64,000 bases of DNA from Christiangramia sp. Its GTDB lineage: Bacteria; Bacteroidota; Bacteroidia; Flavobacteriales; Flavobacteriaceae. Location of the stretch: contig NZ_JAPYPC010000004.1 of assembly GCF_029937855.1 (NCBI RefSeq), positions 1 to 64,000 on the forward strand, given 5' to 3'. Of the stretch, positions 17,599-27,818 are shown piece after piece. The notes beneath the pieces are model-generated. The model saw only the letters and a program-made list of their open reading frames with translations. It was not told where the DNA came from and ran no database searches. Both the position numbers and the translations under genes were made by a program. Within the stretch, counting starts at the first letter, position 1, and every line of letters begins with the position of its first letter.

Positions 17599-18003
17599 CT
17601 ACTGTAAAAAAACTCTTTTAAGCTCTTCAGAGATCTTCACTGGTTTCTTTGTTTCAGCATCCAGAAGGCACCAGGTGGTTTTGGCTTCGGCAAGGACCTT
17701 CTCGGTATCAGCATTTTTAATGATTACGTGTCTTACAGATGTCACATGAGTAGTTTCGCCTACATAGGTTTGCAGAGAGATGTTGTCTCCCAGGAAGGCT
17801 TCTTTTTTATAACTGATCTCATGCTTTACCACCACCCAGACAACTTCCGATTTTTGTTCTTCAGAGGCCCTTACTTCCCAATGTTCTTCAGCCACATCCT
17901 GGATCCATTGCACATATTGTACATTATTCACATGTTCCTGTTTGTCCAGGTGTTTGTCTTCTACAACCAGGTTCTTTTCGTATATTTCAGGATTGACCTC
18001 CAT
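17599..18003 (-). CDS. Acyl-CoA thioesterase, hot-dog fold (4HBT)
   Basis: 134 residues, cytoplasmic. It contains the central hot-dog helix with HVNNVQYVQWIQD near residues 24-36, preceded by an Asp (DKHLDKQEHV) in the position of the YbgC/FadM catalytic Asp, and later EISYKKEAFLGDNISLQTYV and CLLDAETKKPVKIS. The family hydrolyses acyl-CoA thioesters; chain preference cannot be told. The start codon overlaps the stop of the glutaminyl cyclase gene by one base (TAATG), so the two are translationally coupled. Confidence 0.88.
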   Translation of the reverse strand: MEVNPEIYEKNLVVEDKHLDKQEHVNNVQYVQWIQDVAEEHWEVRASEEQKSEVVWVVVKHEISYKKEAFLGDNISLQTYVGETTHVTSVRHVIIKNADTEKVLAEAKTTWCLLDAETKKPVKISEELKRVFLQ

Positions 18004-19058
18004 TATTTTTGAATCACTTTTACTTCAAATATTTTATCCCAGTTTTTTCCGGTGACGTATAATTTATCTGTGATTGGATTATACGCGATCCCGTTGAGTA
18101 CATCCAGTTTGTCATGCTGGGTAACTTCGTCCCTTAATCCGCTAAAATTAATTATACCTTCAATAGCGCCATTCTCAGGGTTAATGATTGCCACACCATC
18201 TTTTTGATAGGTATTCGCATAAATTTTTCCGTTTACCCATTCCAGTTCATTCAATTTTGTAGAAATTGACTTATGATGGGTTGGCTGAATATAGCTTTGT
18301 TCTGCTAAAGTTTCAGGATCGAGGATCCATATTTTTTCTGTACCGTCACTTTTAAATATTTTTTCTCCGTTATTACAAAGTCCCCAACCTTCTTTGCTCT
18401 CATTATATCCAAAACTCCCTGTTTTTTCAAAAGTATTTAGATTGTAAATAAATCCTTCTCCTTCCTGCCAGGTAAGCAAGTATAGGTTGTCATTTAAAAT
18501 AGTAAGTCCTTCGGCAAAATATTGATCGTCTAATTTTATCTCTTTTAAGACTTCTCCCGTTTCAATATCTACTTTTCTTAATTTGGATTTTCCGTATTGC
18601 CCTATACTTTCATAAAGCGTATCACCATGAAATTCCAGTCCCTGGGTATAAGAGCTGGCATCATGAGGAAATGAATCTACAATTTCATAGGTGTAGACCG
18701 TAGGAGCTTCAGTATTTAAGATCTTGATATTTTTTGAAAGTGTATCTGCTTTTTCTTCACTGTAAACAATGGCCTGGAATTTTTGATTTCCCAGCAATGT
18801 ATTCTGAAGTTCCATAGTAAAATCACCATTCTTAGAACTCATCAAATATCTGTTATTGAAATAAAAAGCTACAGAATCTATATTTTTGTTTTTGCTGTTC
18901 TCGATCGAAGCTTTTAGGCTTTCATCTAATTTGAATTCAGATTTATTCTGATCTATTTTTAGAGAAAAATCAGATTTTTTATTGCCATTATTGCTTCCGC
19001 AGGAAAAAAATAAAAAGTTTAAGATAAAGACTAACAGTAAGTTAAATTTGTTCATCAT
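18003..19058 (-). CDS. Glutaminyl-peptide cyclotransferase-like lipoprotein
   Basis: 351 residues with a lipoprotein signal (NFLFFSCGSN, Cys20). An N-terminal Ig-like part (about 25-110) precedes a beta-propeller of the Glu_cyclase_2 family (PF05096): TYEIVDSFPHDASSYTQGLEF, ESIGQYGKSKLRKVDIETGE, NNGEKIFKSDGTEKIWILDP, LNELEWVNGKIYANTYQKD and VLNGIAYNPITDKLYVTGKNW. Plant and bacterial relatives cyclise N-terminal Gln to pyroglutamate, and the same reaction is inferred here. The lipid anchor and extra domain put it outside the cytoplasm. It is the upstream gene of a two-gene unit with the thioesterase. Confidence 0.88.
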   Translation of the reverse strand: MMNKFNLLLVFILNFLFFSCGSNNGNKKSDFSLKIDQNKSEFKLDESLKASIENSKNKNIDSVAFYFNNRYLMSSKNGDFTMELQNTLLGNQKFQAIVYSEEKADTLSKNIKILNTEAPTVYTYEIVDSFPHDASSYTQGLEFHGDTLYESIGQYGKSKLRKVDIETGEVLKEIKLDDQYFAEGLTILNDNLYLLTWQEGEGFIYNLNTFEKTGSFGYNESKEGWGLCNNGEKIFKSDGTEKIWILDPETLAEQSYIQPTHHKSISTKLNELEWVNGKIYANTYQKDGVAIINPENGAIEGIINFSGLRDEVTQHDKLDVLNGIAYNPITDKLYVTGKNWDKIFEVKVIQK

Positions 19059-19131
19059 TAAATAGGCTTGAATACAGGGCTAAATTAACTAATTCACATT
19101 AAAAAAAGCTTGCTAAAAGTTACAAAGATTG

Positions 19132-19139
19132 TATATTTG
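19132..19139 (+). promoter_or_regulatory. Promoter -7 box for the SRP RNA (TATATTTG)
   Basis: Exact TAnnTTTG match, with a TTG -33 candidate at 19110-19112 nineteen bases upstream. The RNA would begin a few bases downstream, as expected for a stable RNA gene. Confidence 0.75.
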
Positions 19140-19143
19140 CATC

Positions 19144-19244
19144 GGCAAGTCCCACACAACCAGCTCCTGCTGAATCCCCCAGGGCGGGAACGCAGCAAGG
19201 GTAGGCGGTCGTAGCGGTGTGATGTGGGTCGCTTGCCATTTTTT
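19144..19244 (+). ncRNA. ffs: Signal recognition particle RNA, small bacterial (4.5S) type
   Basis: About 100 nt forming one long hairpin. GGCAAGT at 19144-19150 pairs with GCTTGCC at 19231-19237, and CCCACAC pairs with the GTGTGATGTGGG side. The apical Ffh-binding part shows the conserved internal loops GCTGAATCCCCCAGGGCGGGAA and CGCAGCAAGGGTAGGC. The 3' side ends in a run of T that doubles as terminator. The RNA pairs with Ffh and FtsY (ftsY is at 34235-35188) for co-translational membrane targeting. Because it runs to about 19244, the SDR gene downstream cannot start at 19219. Confidence 0.95.
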
Positions 19245-19270
19245 GTTTCTACTAAGTCCTAAATTTATTG

Positions 19271-19278
19271 CATATTTG
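19271..19278 (+). promoter_or_regulatory. Promoter -7 box for SDR gene (CATATTTG)
   Basis: One mismatch to TAnnTTTG, only 6 nt before the ATG at 19285, implying a very short leader. Confidence 0.45.
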
Positions 19279-19284
19279 TGCGAT

Positions 19285-20106
19285 ATGAAACACGGGAAAT
19301 CTTCAGATAAAGTGGTGCTTATTACAGGCGCTTCTTCCGGAATAGGAAAATCCATTGCAACCTATTTAAGCGAAAGAAACTTTAAAGTTTATGGCACCAG
19401 TAGAAGTCCGAAAGATTCTTCTAATAATCCATTCAAATTTATCCCGTTAGATGTTACTAAAAAGGAGACGATTGTCACAGCTGTGGAGAGCGTTGTACAG
19501 AAGGAAGGTAGAATTGATGTTCTTATCAATAATGCAGGAGTGGGAATTACAGGTCCTATTGAAGAAATTCCTGAAGCTGAAATCAAGAGGGCATTCGAAA
19601 CCAACTATTTTGGCGCATTGAATATGATCAAAAATGTTCTGCCAATAATGAGAAGTCAGCAAAGCGGACTCATTATTAATATAACCTCCATTGCCGGATA
19701 TATGGGATTGCCGTATCGCGGAATTTATTCGGCAACCAAAAGCGCCCTGGAGATTACCGCTGAGGCCTACCGAATGGAATTGAAACAATTCGGAATAAAA
19801 ATGACCAATGTGGCACCGGGAGATTTTGCGACAAATATTGCTTCAGGTAGATATCACGCCCCGGTCATTAAAGGATCTCCTTATGAAAAAGTATATGGCA
19901 GTACGCTAAAATTGATGAATGAACATGTTGATGCCGGTAAGGATCCCGAATTAATGGCGAAAGAAATATTAAAGATTATTCATACAAGTGAACCGAATGT
20001 TCATTATAAAGTTGGAGAGCGATTGCAGAAAATATCAGTCAAACTGAAAGCTTTCTTACCAGATAAACTCTACGAGAAAATGTTGATGAAGCATTATAAA
20101 TTGTAA
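19285..20106 (+). CDS. Short-chain dehydrogenase/reductase (SDR)
   Basis: 273 residues from ATG 19285; an in-frame ATG at 19219 lies inside the SRP RNA and is rejected. Classical SDR motifs: TGASSGIG at 14-21 for the dinucleotide, NNAG at 82-85, catalytic Ser135, and YSATK with Tyr148 and Lys152. Arg40 after the second strand suggests NADP(H) preference. The C-terminal YKVGERLQKISVKLKAFLP segment is seen in SDRs annotated as short-chain oxidoreductases of unknown substrate. No pathway context is given by its neighbours. Confidence 0.93.
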   Translation: MKHGKSSDKVVLITGASSGIGKSIATYLSERNFKVYGTSRSPKDSSNNPFKFIPLDVTKKETIVTAVESVVQKEGRIDVLINNAGVGITGPIEEIPEAEIKRAFETNYFGALNMIKNVLPIMRSQQSGLIINITSIAGYMGLPYRGIYSATKSALEITAEAYRMELKQFGIKMTNVAPGDFATNIASGRYHAPVIKGSPYEKVYGSTLKLMNEHVDAGKDPELMAKEILKIIHTSEPNVHYKVGERLQKISVKLKAFLPDKLYEKMLMKHYKL

Positions 20107-20159
20107 TTTTGACTTCATCTGAAAATATATATCATTAATATTCAAAATAACACACAACT

Positions 20160-20813
20160 ATGAAATTTTTTATTGATACCGCTAATCTGGATCAGATCAA
20201 AGAAGCACAGGATCTTGGTGTCTTAGACGGAGTGACTACCAATCCTTCTCTAATGGCTAAGGAAGGAATCACCGGAAAAGACAATATATTTAAGCACTAT
20301 AAGAAAATTTGTGACCTGGTAGAAGGAGATGTGAGTGCTGAAGTAATCGCCACAGATTTTGAGGGAATGGTAAGGGAAGGTGAGGAGCTTTCCGAACTGC
20401 ATGAGCAGATCGTGGTTAAAATACCTATGATCAAAGAAGGTGTGAAAGCTCTTAAATATTTTAGCGATAAGGGGATCAGGACCAATTGTACGTTAGTATT
20501 TTCTGCAGGACAGGCTCTATTGGCGGCAAAAGCTGGCGCTACCTATGTATCTCCTTTTATTGGAAGATTGGACGATATTTCTACAGATGGTTTGAACCTG
20601 ATTGCTGATATTCGTTTGATCTATGATAATTATGGGTTTGAAACTGAAATCCTTGCTGCCTCTGTAAGGCACACTATGCATGTGCTGGAATGTGCAAAAA
20701 TAGGAGCTGATGTTATGACCGGGCCTTTATCTTCTATCGAAGGTTTGCTTAAACACCCATTAACTGATATAGGATTAGAGAAATTCCTTGCAGATTATAA
20801 GAAAGGAAACTAG
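20160..20813 (+). CDS. fsa: Fructose-6-phosphate aldolase / transaldolase, TalC-FSA type
   Basis: 217 residues, the short transaldolase subfamily. It opens [17 protein letters not shown] with [13 protein letters not shown]; the Schiff-base lysine is Lys87 in [10 protein letters not shown], followed by [28 protein letters not shown]. Members either act as transaldolase in the pentose phosphate pathway or cleave fructose-6-phosphate; which one applies cannot be read by eye. It ends at a hairpin next to the convergent thioredoxin-fold lipoprotein gene. Confidence 0.94.
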   Translation: MKFFIDTANLDQIKEAQDLGVLDGVTTNPSLMAKEGITGKDNIFKHYKKICDLVEGDVSAEVIATDFEGMVREGEELSELHEQIVVKIPMIKEGVKALKYFSDKGIRTNCTLVFSAGQALLAAKAGATYVSPFIGRLDDISTDGLNLIADIRLIYDNYGFETEILAASVRHTMHVLECAKIGADVMTGPLSSIEGLLKHPLTDIGLEKFLADYKKGN

Positions 20814-20840
20814 AAAAAACATTTTTATATAATGCTGAAG

Positions 20841-20868
20841 AAGGGCTTTTTAATAAGGCCCTTTTTTT
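20841..20868. terminator. Hairpin terminator between fsa and the convergent lipoprotein gene
   Basis: AAGGGCTT pairs with AAGGCCCTT (one bulged base) around a short AT loop, followed by seven T on the plus strand. The T-run overlaps the stop codon of the minus-strand gene. Confidence 0.7.
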
Positions 20869-22279
20869 ATCTGTTAAGGTAGGTGAGCAATTGCTCTTCA
20901 AAATCCGGACTGCCAATATTCAAATCCCCTTTGATAATTTCTCCATCGGCAGAAACCAATAAAACTTTATAAAGGTATTTTTTATAAACCTCATTGCTCG
21001 CTTTTCTCTGAGTAATTTGAAAATGTTTTTCTTTATTGTAACCATAAGTCTCTAAAGTCCTAAGCCACTCTTCTGTTTCACCAAGATCCATATTGATCCC
21101 TATAAATTCAATTTCAGGATACTTCTTTCTTAAATCCTGAATATACTTGTGTTGAATACGATGTCGTGCAGGAGCATCTATGGACCACGCATAATTTATG
21201 GTAGGTTTATTAATGACTTTGCCCCAGGTGGTGATTTCTCCGTCGGTATTTCGTATTGGAAGAGATTTTATGGAAGTTCCTACAAAATAATCCCGCTGTA
21301 AATCGGCCAGTTCTTCTATACGTTCCATCTTTGGATAATCAATCTTCTCAAGTAAACCTAAAATCGAATCAATCCGAGATTCATTTTCAGCCATGATAAT
21401 CATTTGAGAAGCAAACCTGTCCAGGAATTCATTCTTTAAAGGAGCTAAGTTGGAGAGGGAGTCTATTAGAACGATACGGCTTTCAAGGTTTACAAAGCTA
21501 TTAAGATTATAACAATTTTTATGATCTTTATGTTTTTGAGCACAGTAATCCAGGGCGCGAGAACGTAAATAATCATCGATTAAATTTGTGTAAACGTAAT
21601 AATCCTGTAGTTCTTCGTGGTTAAAATTAATTTCAGAGCGGTAATCGTGAAAATCATCCGGGATTTGCTTGGCTTTTTCTTTATAATATTTTTTGATTAA
21701 AAATGTATAGCGTTCTCGTAGATCATAAAATTCATAGTTGATGCTGGTTCTGGCAATATCCAGGAATTCGCTTGAAAATTTTTGTTTTTTATTAAGTTCC
21801 TCAAGATGTTGAATTCTTTTATTCTTTATGGAGTCGGTTATTTTTGCAAATTCAGCCGGTTCAATTTTATAATAGGTAAGAATTAGATCATTATTACTTT
21901 GATTTTTAAGGAACATATCCAAGAGAAAACTGCTTTTATCAGCTCCTTCTCCGCTAAAATTTAGCGACTCATCAAAGGACATAGTGTTAAGGTAGATTAA
22001 AATACTGTCACCTGGCTCAGTGTAAATAATCTGACTTTCCGGAGGATGTTTGAATGTATAAATCCCACTCTCAAGATTCTGAAAATCCTTTCCGAACTGG
22101 TTCTTTTCATCCAGAAATAGCGTATCTATAATTTTATTTTCTCTTGAAATAACTATGAAATCGGTTTCCGGATTATTAATCTGGCCGCCTATATAAATGG
22201 AATTTTCTTCGTCGGAATTTTCTTTACATCCCGCGAATAAAATTGCACAGCAGAAGAATAGACAATATAAATATTTCAT
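20867..22279 (-). CDS. Thioredoxin-fold (TlpA/AhpC-like) lipoprotein lacking the CxxC motif
   Basis: 470 residues. Lipoprotein signal FFCCAILFAGC, mature part beginning KENSDEEN. A beta-rich DUF4369-like N-terminal domain (IYIGGQINNPETDFIVIS...GDSILIYLN), a long helical middle, and a C-terminal thioredoxin-like domain from about residue 340 (FVGTSIKSLPIRNTDGEI, KKYPEIEFIGINMDLGE, YLLVSADGEII-like end). In redox-active relatives the sequence WCxPC follows the first strand; here the region reads INYAWSIDAPARHRIQ, with D-A-P-A in place of C-x-P-C. Thiol-disulfide exchange is therefore unlikely. It may be a binding or structural protein. Confidence 0.82.
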   Translation of the reverse strand: MKYLYCLFFCCAILFAGCKENSDEENSIYIGGQINNPETDFIVISRENKIIDTLFLDEKNQFGKDFQNLESGIYTFKHPPESQIIYTEPGDSILIYLNTMSFDESLNFSGEGADKSSFLLDMFLKNQSNNDLILTYYKIEPAEFAKITDSIKNKRIQHLEELNKKQKFSSEFLDIARTSINYEFYDLRERYTFLIKKYYKEKAKQIPDDFHDYRSEINFNHEELQDYYVYTNLIDDYLRSRALDYCAQKHKDHKNCYNLNSFVNLESRIVLIDSLSNLAPLKNEFLDRFASQMIIMAENESRIDSILGLLEKIDYPKMERIEELADLQRDYFVGTSIKSLPIRNTDGEITTWGKVINKPTINYAWSIDAPARHRIQHKYIQDLRKKYPEIEFIGINMDLGETEEWLRTLETYGYNKEKHFQITQRKASNEVYKKYLYKVLLVSADGEIIKGDLNIGSPDFEEQLLTYLNR

Positions 22280-22418
22280 TCGTAGTATTGGAACCTAAGG
22301 GTATTTCGGTTCACCCTATTTTAAACAAATATAGATTCTGCCTTAGGCGGGGCATGTTAAGTGTGCGTTAAAACAAATATTTAAAACGTTAATCTTTCCT
22401 AGTAACGCTGATTATATT

Positions 22419-22426
22419 TACTTTTG
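22419..22426 (+). promoter_or_regulatory. Promoter -7 box for the ABC-F gene (TACTTTTG)
   Basis: Exact TAnnTTTG match, 23 nt before ATG 22450. Confidence 0.65.
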
Positions 22427-22446
22427 CAAAAAATTAATTCATTTAG

Positions 22447-24075
<1,629 letters not shown>

Positions 24076-24077
24076 TT

Positions 24078-24761
24078 TTATTTCACTGCCTGGAGATGTA
24101 TCCAATATCCCTGGTTATATAGAATTTTGATATTGTCAAATCCAGCATTTTTCATCCATTCTATTTGAATATCATAATCTGTTGGTTTGTCAAAGGCTTC
24201 GTAGTGATCCATGATCCATTTCCATTTTTCACCATCCGGAAAACTGACATTAACAAATCTATTCCATTCTTCTAAAATCTTGGGATGGTCTGGATTAGTT
24301 TTGCTTATCATCAAATCACTGTACGAAAATATTCCTCCTTGTTTCAAGGAAGAATAAATATCCTTAAAAATGGATTGTTTCTCTTCATCATCTAAGTGAT
24401 GTAGACTAAATCCAGCAACTATCAGGTCATAACTATCTTTATTAAACCTAAAATCTTTAAAATAGTTATTGTGATAAATGAAATTATGGTTCTTGAACTT
24501 TTGACGACATAAATTGATCATTTCTGTAGATGCATCCACAAGTGTATAAGTCGCATTTGGAAAATATGGAACAAGTTGTGATGAGATATTGCCGTTACCA
24601 CAACCAAGATCAAGAACAGATCTGGAATTAAAATTTTCCGGAAAATACTTTACAAAGCTTTCCACTAACTGCAAATAATGAGGTGCACAGCCAATCATGT
24701 CATTGGTGTAATTTTTAGAAAATTCATTAAATTCTAAGGCTATGTTCTCATTTTTTTCCAT
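24078..24761 (-). CDS. Class I SAM-dependent methyltransferase
   Basis: 227 residues, cytoplasmic. Motif I SVLDLGCGNGNISSQL near residue 45-60, then YTLVDASTEMINLCRQKF (acidic loop binding the SAM ribose), SYDLIVAGFSLHHLDDEEK and GGIFSYSDLMIS. This is the Methyltransf_11/25 fold. The substrate is not identifiable. The start codon follows a perfect 14-bp palindrome at 24771-24784, and the gene ends 2 bp from the ABC-F stop on the other strand. Confidence 0.88.
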   Translation of the reverse strand: MEKNENIALEFNEFSKNYTNDMIGCAPHYLQLVESFVKYFPENFNSRSVLDLGCGNGNISSQLVPYFPNATYTLVDASTEMINLCRQKFKNHNFIYHNNYFKDFRFNKDSYDLIVAGFSLHHLDDEEKQSIFKDIYSSLKQGGIFSYSDLMISKTNPDHPKILEEWNRFVNVSFPDGEKWKWIMDHYEAFDKPTDYDIQIEWMKNAGFDNIKILYNQGYWIHLQAVK

Positions 24762-24770
24762 GATTAATAA

Positions 24771-24784
24771 TTGTAATTTTACAA
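24771..24784. promoter_or_regulatory. Perfect 14-bp palindrome upstream of the methyltransferase gene
   Basis: TTGTAA-TT-TTACAA sits 9 nt before the ATG at 24761 (minus strand), where a transcription start or operator would be expected. Symmetric TTGTAA arms resemble a dimeric regulator site. It is AT-rich, so chance cannot be ruled out. Confidence 0.4.
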
Positions 24785-24972
24785 ATGCTCTCTTTATTGA
24801 AATTAGATCTGTTCCTATAAATTTAGGATAATTAAATCATTTTTTTTGCTGGTTTATGTTTAACAAGTTACTTTGTATTGCATAATAGGTGTACGCAATA
24901 CACCGGAGTTTTGATGATCTTGTACTTATAGGACGACTCAAATTTTCAATTTTTAAATGAAAACTGAAAAGA

Positions 24973-25000
24973 ACCTGCATTTCCCGAAAGAAATGCAGGT
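24973..25000. other. Orphan perfect hairpin in a 366-bp gene-free region
   Basis: The stretch 24762-25127 has no convincing gene. It holds ACCTGCATTTC / GAAATGCAGGT, an 11-bp perfect stem with a 6-nt loop. No T-run follows on the plus strand; on the minus strand it is followed by TCTTTTCAGTTTTC, so it could be a weak minus-strand terminator or part of a small RNA. A short minus-strand open frame across it (24837-25025) does not look coding. Confidence 0.45.
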
Positions 25001-25115
25001 ATAACAAAATCATCGTTACTAACACTAACCATCAAAATTAATAGGATGATTTTGCAAGGCCCGGACCTCATGAGAAAGACTGCTTATCCTGCTAATTGTT
25101 ACAGTAAATTTTGTT

Positions 25116-25123
25116 TAACTTTG
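25116..25123 (+). promoter_or_regulatory. Promoter -7 box for the CoA-binding protein gene (TAACTTTG)
   Basis: Exact TAnnTTTG match ending only 4 nt before ATG 25128, with TTG at about 25098 as a possible -33. The mRNA is predicted to be leaderless or nearly so. Confidence 0.6.
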
Positions 25124-25127
25124 AAAT

Positions 25128-25490
25128 ATGGAGAAAAAGACACTTGTTTTAGGAGCCTCATTAAATACAGCCAGATATTCTAATCTGGCGATCAATAAAC
25201 TTGTTGGGCATGGACAGCCCACTGTGGCAATTGGTTTGAGAAAAGGGAGTGTAGCCGGGATAGATATTAAAACCGAAAAATATCCTTTTGAAGACATTAA
25301 TACTATAACACTTTACCTAAATGCTAGGCGACAGGAAGAATACTATGATTATATTCTTTCCTTAAATCCCGAGCGGGTTATTTTTAATCCTGGAACTGAG
25401 AATCCTGAATTATACGACTTGCTAAGGGAAAATGGGATAAACTTCGAAAATGCCTGTACATTAGTGATGCTTTCTTCTCAGCAATATTAA
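25128..25490 (+). CDS. CoA-binding domain protein (YccU-like)
   Basis: 120 residues forming a small Rossmann-fold CoA_binding_2 domain: KTLVLGASLNTARYSNLAI, GQPTVAIGLRKGSVAGIDI, INTITLYLNARRQEEYYDYIL, LNPERVIFNPGTENPEL, and ENACTLVMLSS. Length matches YccU-type proteins, which bind CoA or nucleotides but have no proven enzyme activity. Its 3' end overlaps the convergent symporter gene by 30 bp, so the C-termini share sequence. Confidence 0.88.
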   Translation: MEKKTLVLGASLNTARYSNLAINKLVGHGQPTVAIGLRKGSVAGIDIKTEKYPFEDINTITLYLNARRQEEYYDYILSLNPERVIFNPGTENPELYDLLRENGINFENACTLVMLSSQQY

Positions 25491-26906
25491 TCCGAGGAAA
25501 GTAAGTAGCCCATTAAGAATCAGGATAAAGAAGCCGAATTCAAAACCAAACCAAACCAAGCTGTTGATACTTATTATATAAGAAAGGACGGGTGATGCTA
25601 TGGCAATAACCGGAACCAGCTTATCTTTTACCTTCCATGTGGTAAAAAGTCCGAAGGCATAAAGACCCAATAATGGGCCATAGGTATATCCGGCGAATTG
25701 AAATAGCTTATTGATCACGCTTTTATCTGCAATAGCATATTTAAACGCCAACATCACCAGGATTAGTAAAACAGAAATACTAACGTGAATCTGTTTTCTA
25801 ATTCTTACCTGTTTCTTTTCATCATATTTTTTCTCGATATCCAGAATATCTATACTGAAAGAGGTCGTTAAGGAAGTGAGAGCGCTATCGGCACTGGAAT
25901 ATGCTGCTGCGATAAGTCCCAGGATAAAGAAAATAGCCACGGCCATGCCTAATTCCCCGCTGGTAGCAATGGCTGGAAAGAGGTCATCTTTAGTTTCGGT
26001 AATTCCATTAATATCGGCATAATCTGTTAGCAAAACCCCTAAGGTTAGAAATAGGAAGTTTACAAATACCAGGACGATAGTAAACCAAAATATATTTTTT
26101 TGTGCGTCCTTCAGGCTTCTACAGGTAAGGTTTTTCTGCATCATGTCCTGATCCAGTCCCGTCATTACTATAGCGATAAAAGCTCCTGAAAGGAACTGTT
26201 TCACAAAGTGATCTTTGCTTTTCCAATCTTCAAAAAAGAAAATTTTAGAATGTTCACTTTCAGAAAGGTAACCGAAGAGATTGCTTAGGGAAAAACCAAG
26301 ATCTTCAGAAATAAAATAAAGGGTGATACCCAATGCTAAAAGCATAAAAAATGTTTGTAAGGTATCGGTCCAGATAATAGTTTTAATTCCGCTCTTAAAG
26401 GTGTATAGCCAAATTAATAAGATCGTGATCGTTACGGTTACATAATAAGGAACTCCCATTGCATCAAAAACGATAAGTTGCAATACATTGGCAACCAGGA
26501 ATAACCTAAAACTCGCTCCTACCACCCGTGATAAAAGGAAAAAAGAAGCTCCTGTTTTATAGGAAGCATTTCCAAACCTACTTTCCAGATAAGTATATAT
26601 GGAGGTAAGGTTCATCTTATAATATAGCGGAAGCAATACCTGGCCAATCACTGCGTAACCAACTGTATAGCCGAGAACCACCTGAAAATAGCTAAAGGAA
26701 TCTGCTTCGACGGTTCCTGGGATGGAGATAAAAGTGATACCACTTAACGAAGCTCCAATCATTCCAAAGGCCACGAGGTACCAGGGAGCCTGCTTATTTG
26801 CTTTAAAAAATTCAGCGTTACTACCGCTGCGACCGGTGAAATAGGAGATTATTATTAATACCGCAAAATAGGCGGCGATTAGGATAAGTACCTGGTATGC
26901 TTGCAT
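25461..26906 (-). CDS. Sodium:solute symporter (SSS family)
   Basis: 481 residues with about 13 predicted hydrophobic helices in the inner membrane. It begins YQVLILIAAYFAVLIIISYFTG and contains the conserved IGASLSGITFISIPG stretch near residue 50-65 and GLIAAAYSSADSALTSLTTSF near 335-355, the sodium-site helix. SSS proteins import sugars, amino acids, nucleosides or sialic acids with Na+; the substrate cannot be predicted here because there are no catabolic neighbours. The 3' end overlaps the CoA-binding protein gene. Confidence 0.92.
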   Translation of the reverse strand: MQAYQVLILIAAYFAVLIIISYFTGRSGSNAEFFKANKQAPWYLVAFGMIGASLSGITFISIPGTVEADSFSYFQVVLGYTVGYAVIGQVLLPLYYKMNLTSIYTYLESRFGNASYKTGASFFLLSRVVGASFRLFLVANVLQLIVFDAMGVPYYVTVTITILLIWLYTFKSGIKTIIWTDTLQTFFMLLALGITLYFISEDLGFSLSNLFGYLSESEHSKIFFFEDWKSKDHFVKQFLSGAFIAIVMTGLDQDMMQKNLTCRSLKDAQKNIFWFTIVLVFVNFLFLTLGVLLTDYADINGITETKDDLFPAIATSGELGMAVAIFFILGLIAAAYSSADSALTSLTTSFSIDILDIEKKYDEKKQVRIRKQIHVSISVLLILVMLAFKYAIADKSVINKLFQFAGYTYGPLLGLYAFGLFTTWKVKDKLVPVIAIASPVLSYIISINSLVWFGFEFGFFILILNGLLTFLGLILLRRKHH

Positions 26907-26983
26907 AAATCGTAATTCTGCGGGGCAATTTACAAATTAAGCTTTAAGTAATTTCATCCGCTGAAAAAATCATAAATTCGCGT

Positions 26984-27601
26984 ATGGATTTTTCTTCAAA
27001 ATTACTGGAGCAGGCAGTAGATGAAATGTCGCAATTGCCGGGAATAGGTAAGCGAACGGCCTTAAGATTAGTATTGCATTTACTGAAACAACCGGAAGAG
27101 CAAACAAAGCAGCTCACAGATGCATTGCAAAATCTAAGACAACAAATAAAATTATGCAAAAATTGCTTTAATATTAGTGATACTGAACTTTGTGAAATTT
27201 GTGCAAATCCTTCCAGAGTTTCAGAAATTGTTTGTGTGGTAGAAGATATTCGGGATGTAATGGCTATTGAAAATACGGGACAATACAGAGGTCATTATCA
27301 TGTCCTAGGCGGAAAAATTAGTCCGATGGATGGAATAGGTCCTTCTCAGTTAACTATAAAACCGCTCATAGAAAAAGTGAAAGCCGGAAAAATTGAAGAG
27401 ATCATTTTTGCTTTGAGTAGTACTTTAGAGGGAGATACCACTAACTTCTATATTTTTAAACAACTGGGAGGCACCCATGTTAAAACATCTACGATCGCCC
27501 GTGGGATTTCAGTAGGAGATGAACTTGAATATGCCGATGAGGTAACCCTAGGTAGGAGTATTACCAATAGGATCCCTTTTGAAAACTCTATGAAGAGTTA
27601 A
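26984..27601 (+). CDS. recR: Recombination mediator protein RecR
   Basis: 205 residues. N-terminal helix-hairpin-helix ([17 protein letters not shown]), a four-cysteine zinc finger at Cys58, Cys61, Cys70 and Cys73 (CKNC...CEIC), and a Toprim domain with [14 protein letters not shown] and [16 protein letters not shown]. RecR works with RecO (and RecF where present) to load RecA on SSB-coated single-stranded DNA. It starts about 80 bp after the divergent symporter. A weak -7-like TAAATTCG precedes the start. Confidence 0.96.
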   Translation: MDFSSKLLEQAVDEMSQLPGIGKRTALRLVLHLLKQPEEQTKQLTDALQNLRQQIKLCKNCFNISDTELCEICANPSRVSEIVCVVEDIRDVMAIENTGQYRGHYHVLGGKISPMDGIGPSQLTIKPLIEKVKAGKIEEIIFALSSTLEGDTTNFYIFKQLGGTHVKTSTIARGISVGDELEYADEVTLGRSITNRIPFENSMKS

Positions 27602-27724
27602 AAAATTAATTTGGCTTTAGAAGCAAGAAAATTTTAAAAATTCCGGAAACTTTTTTAGTTCCGTAGTTGAAATTGTAATTTTAGCAGGGCGTTTGGCGAA
27701 TTATTTCGCTGTAAAAAAATCAGT

Positions 27725-27748
27725 AAAAATCAATTTTATTGATTTTTT
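27725..27748 (+). terminator. Hairpin terminator after recR
   Basis: AAAAATCAAT / ATTGATTTTT with a TTT loop and following T. It lies about 120 bp after the recR stop; the stem is all-AT except two G-C pairs, so it is weak. Confidence 0.5.
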
Positions 27749-27818
27749 AATATTCAATGAGTGGTATTTTGATTAAATTCGCAACTCAAATAACAAAAAT
27801 CACATCTGATTTAAAGAT

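Noticed and set aside
17318-17621. Overlapping open frames of 75 and 96 codons after glyA
   Set aside because: They cover two degenerate palindromic repeats and a terminator; their translations are rich in repeat-derived residues and look non-coding.
24837-25025. 62-codon minus-strand open frame
   Set aside because: It crosses the orphan hairpin, lacks a promoter box and has no recognisable domain.
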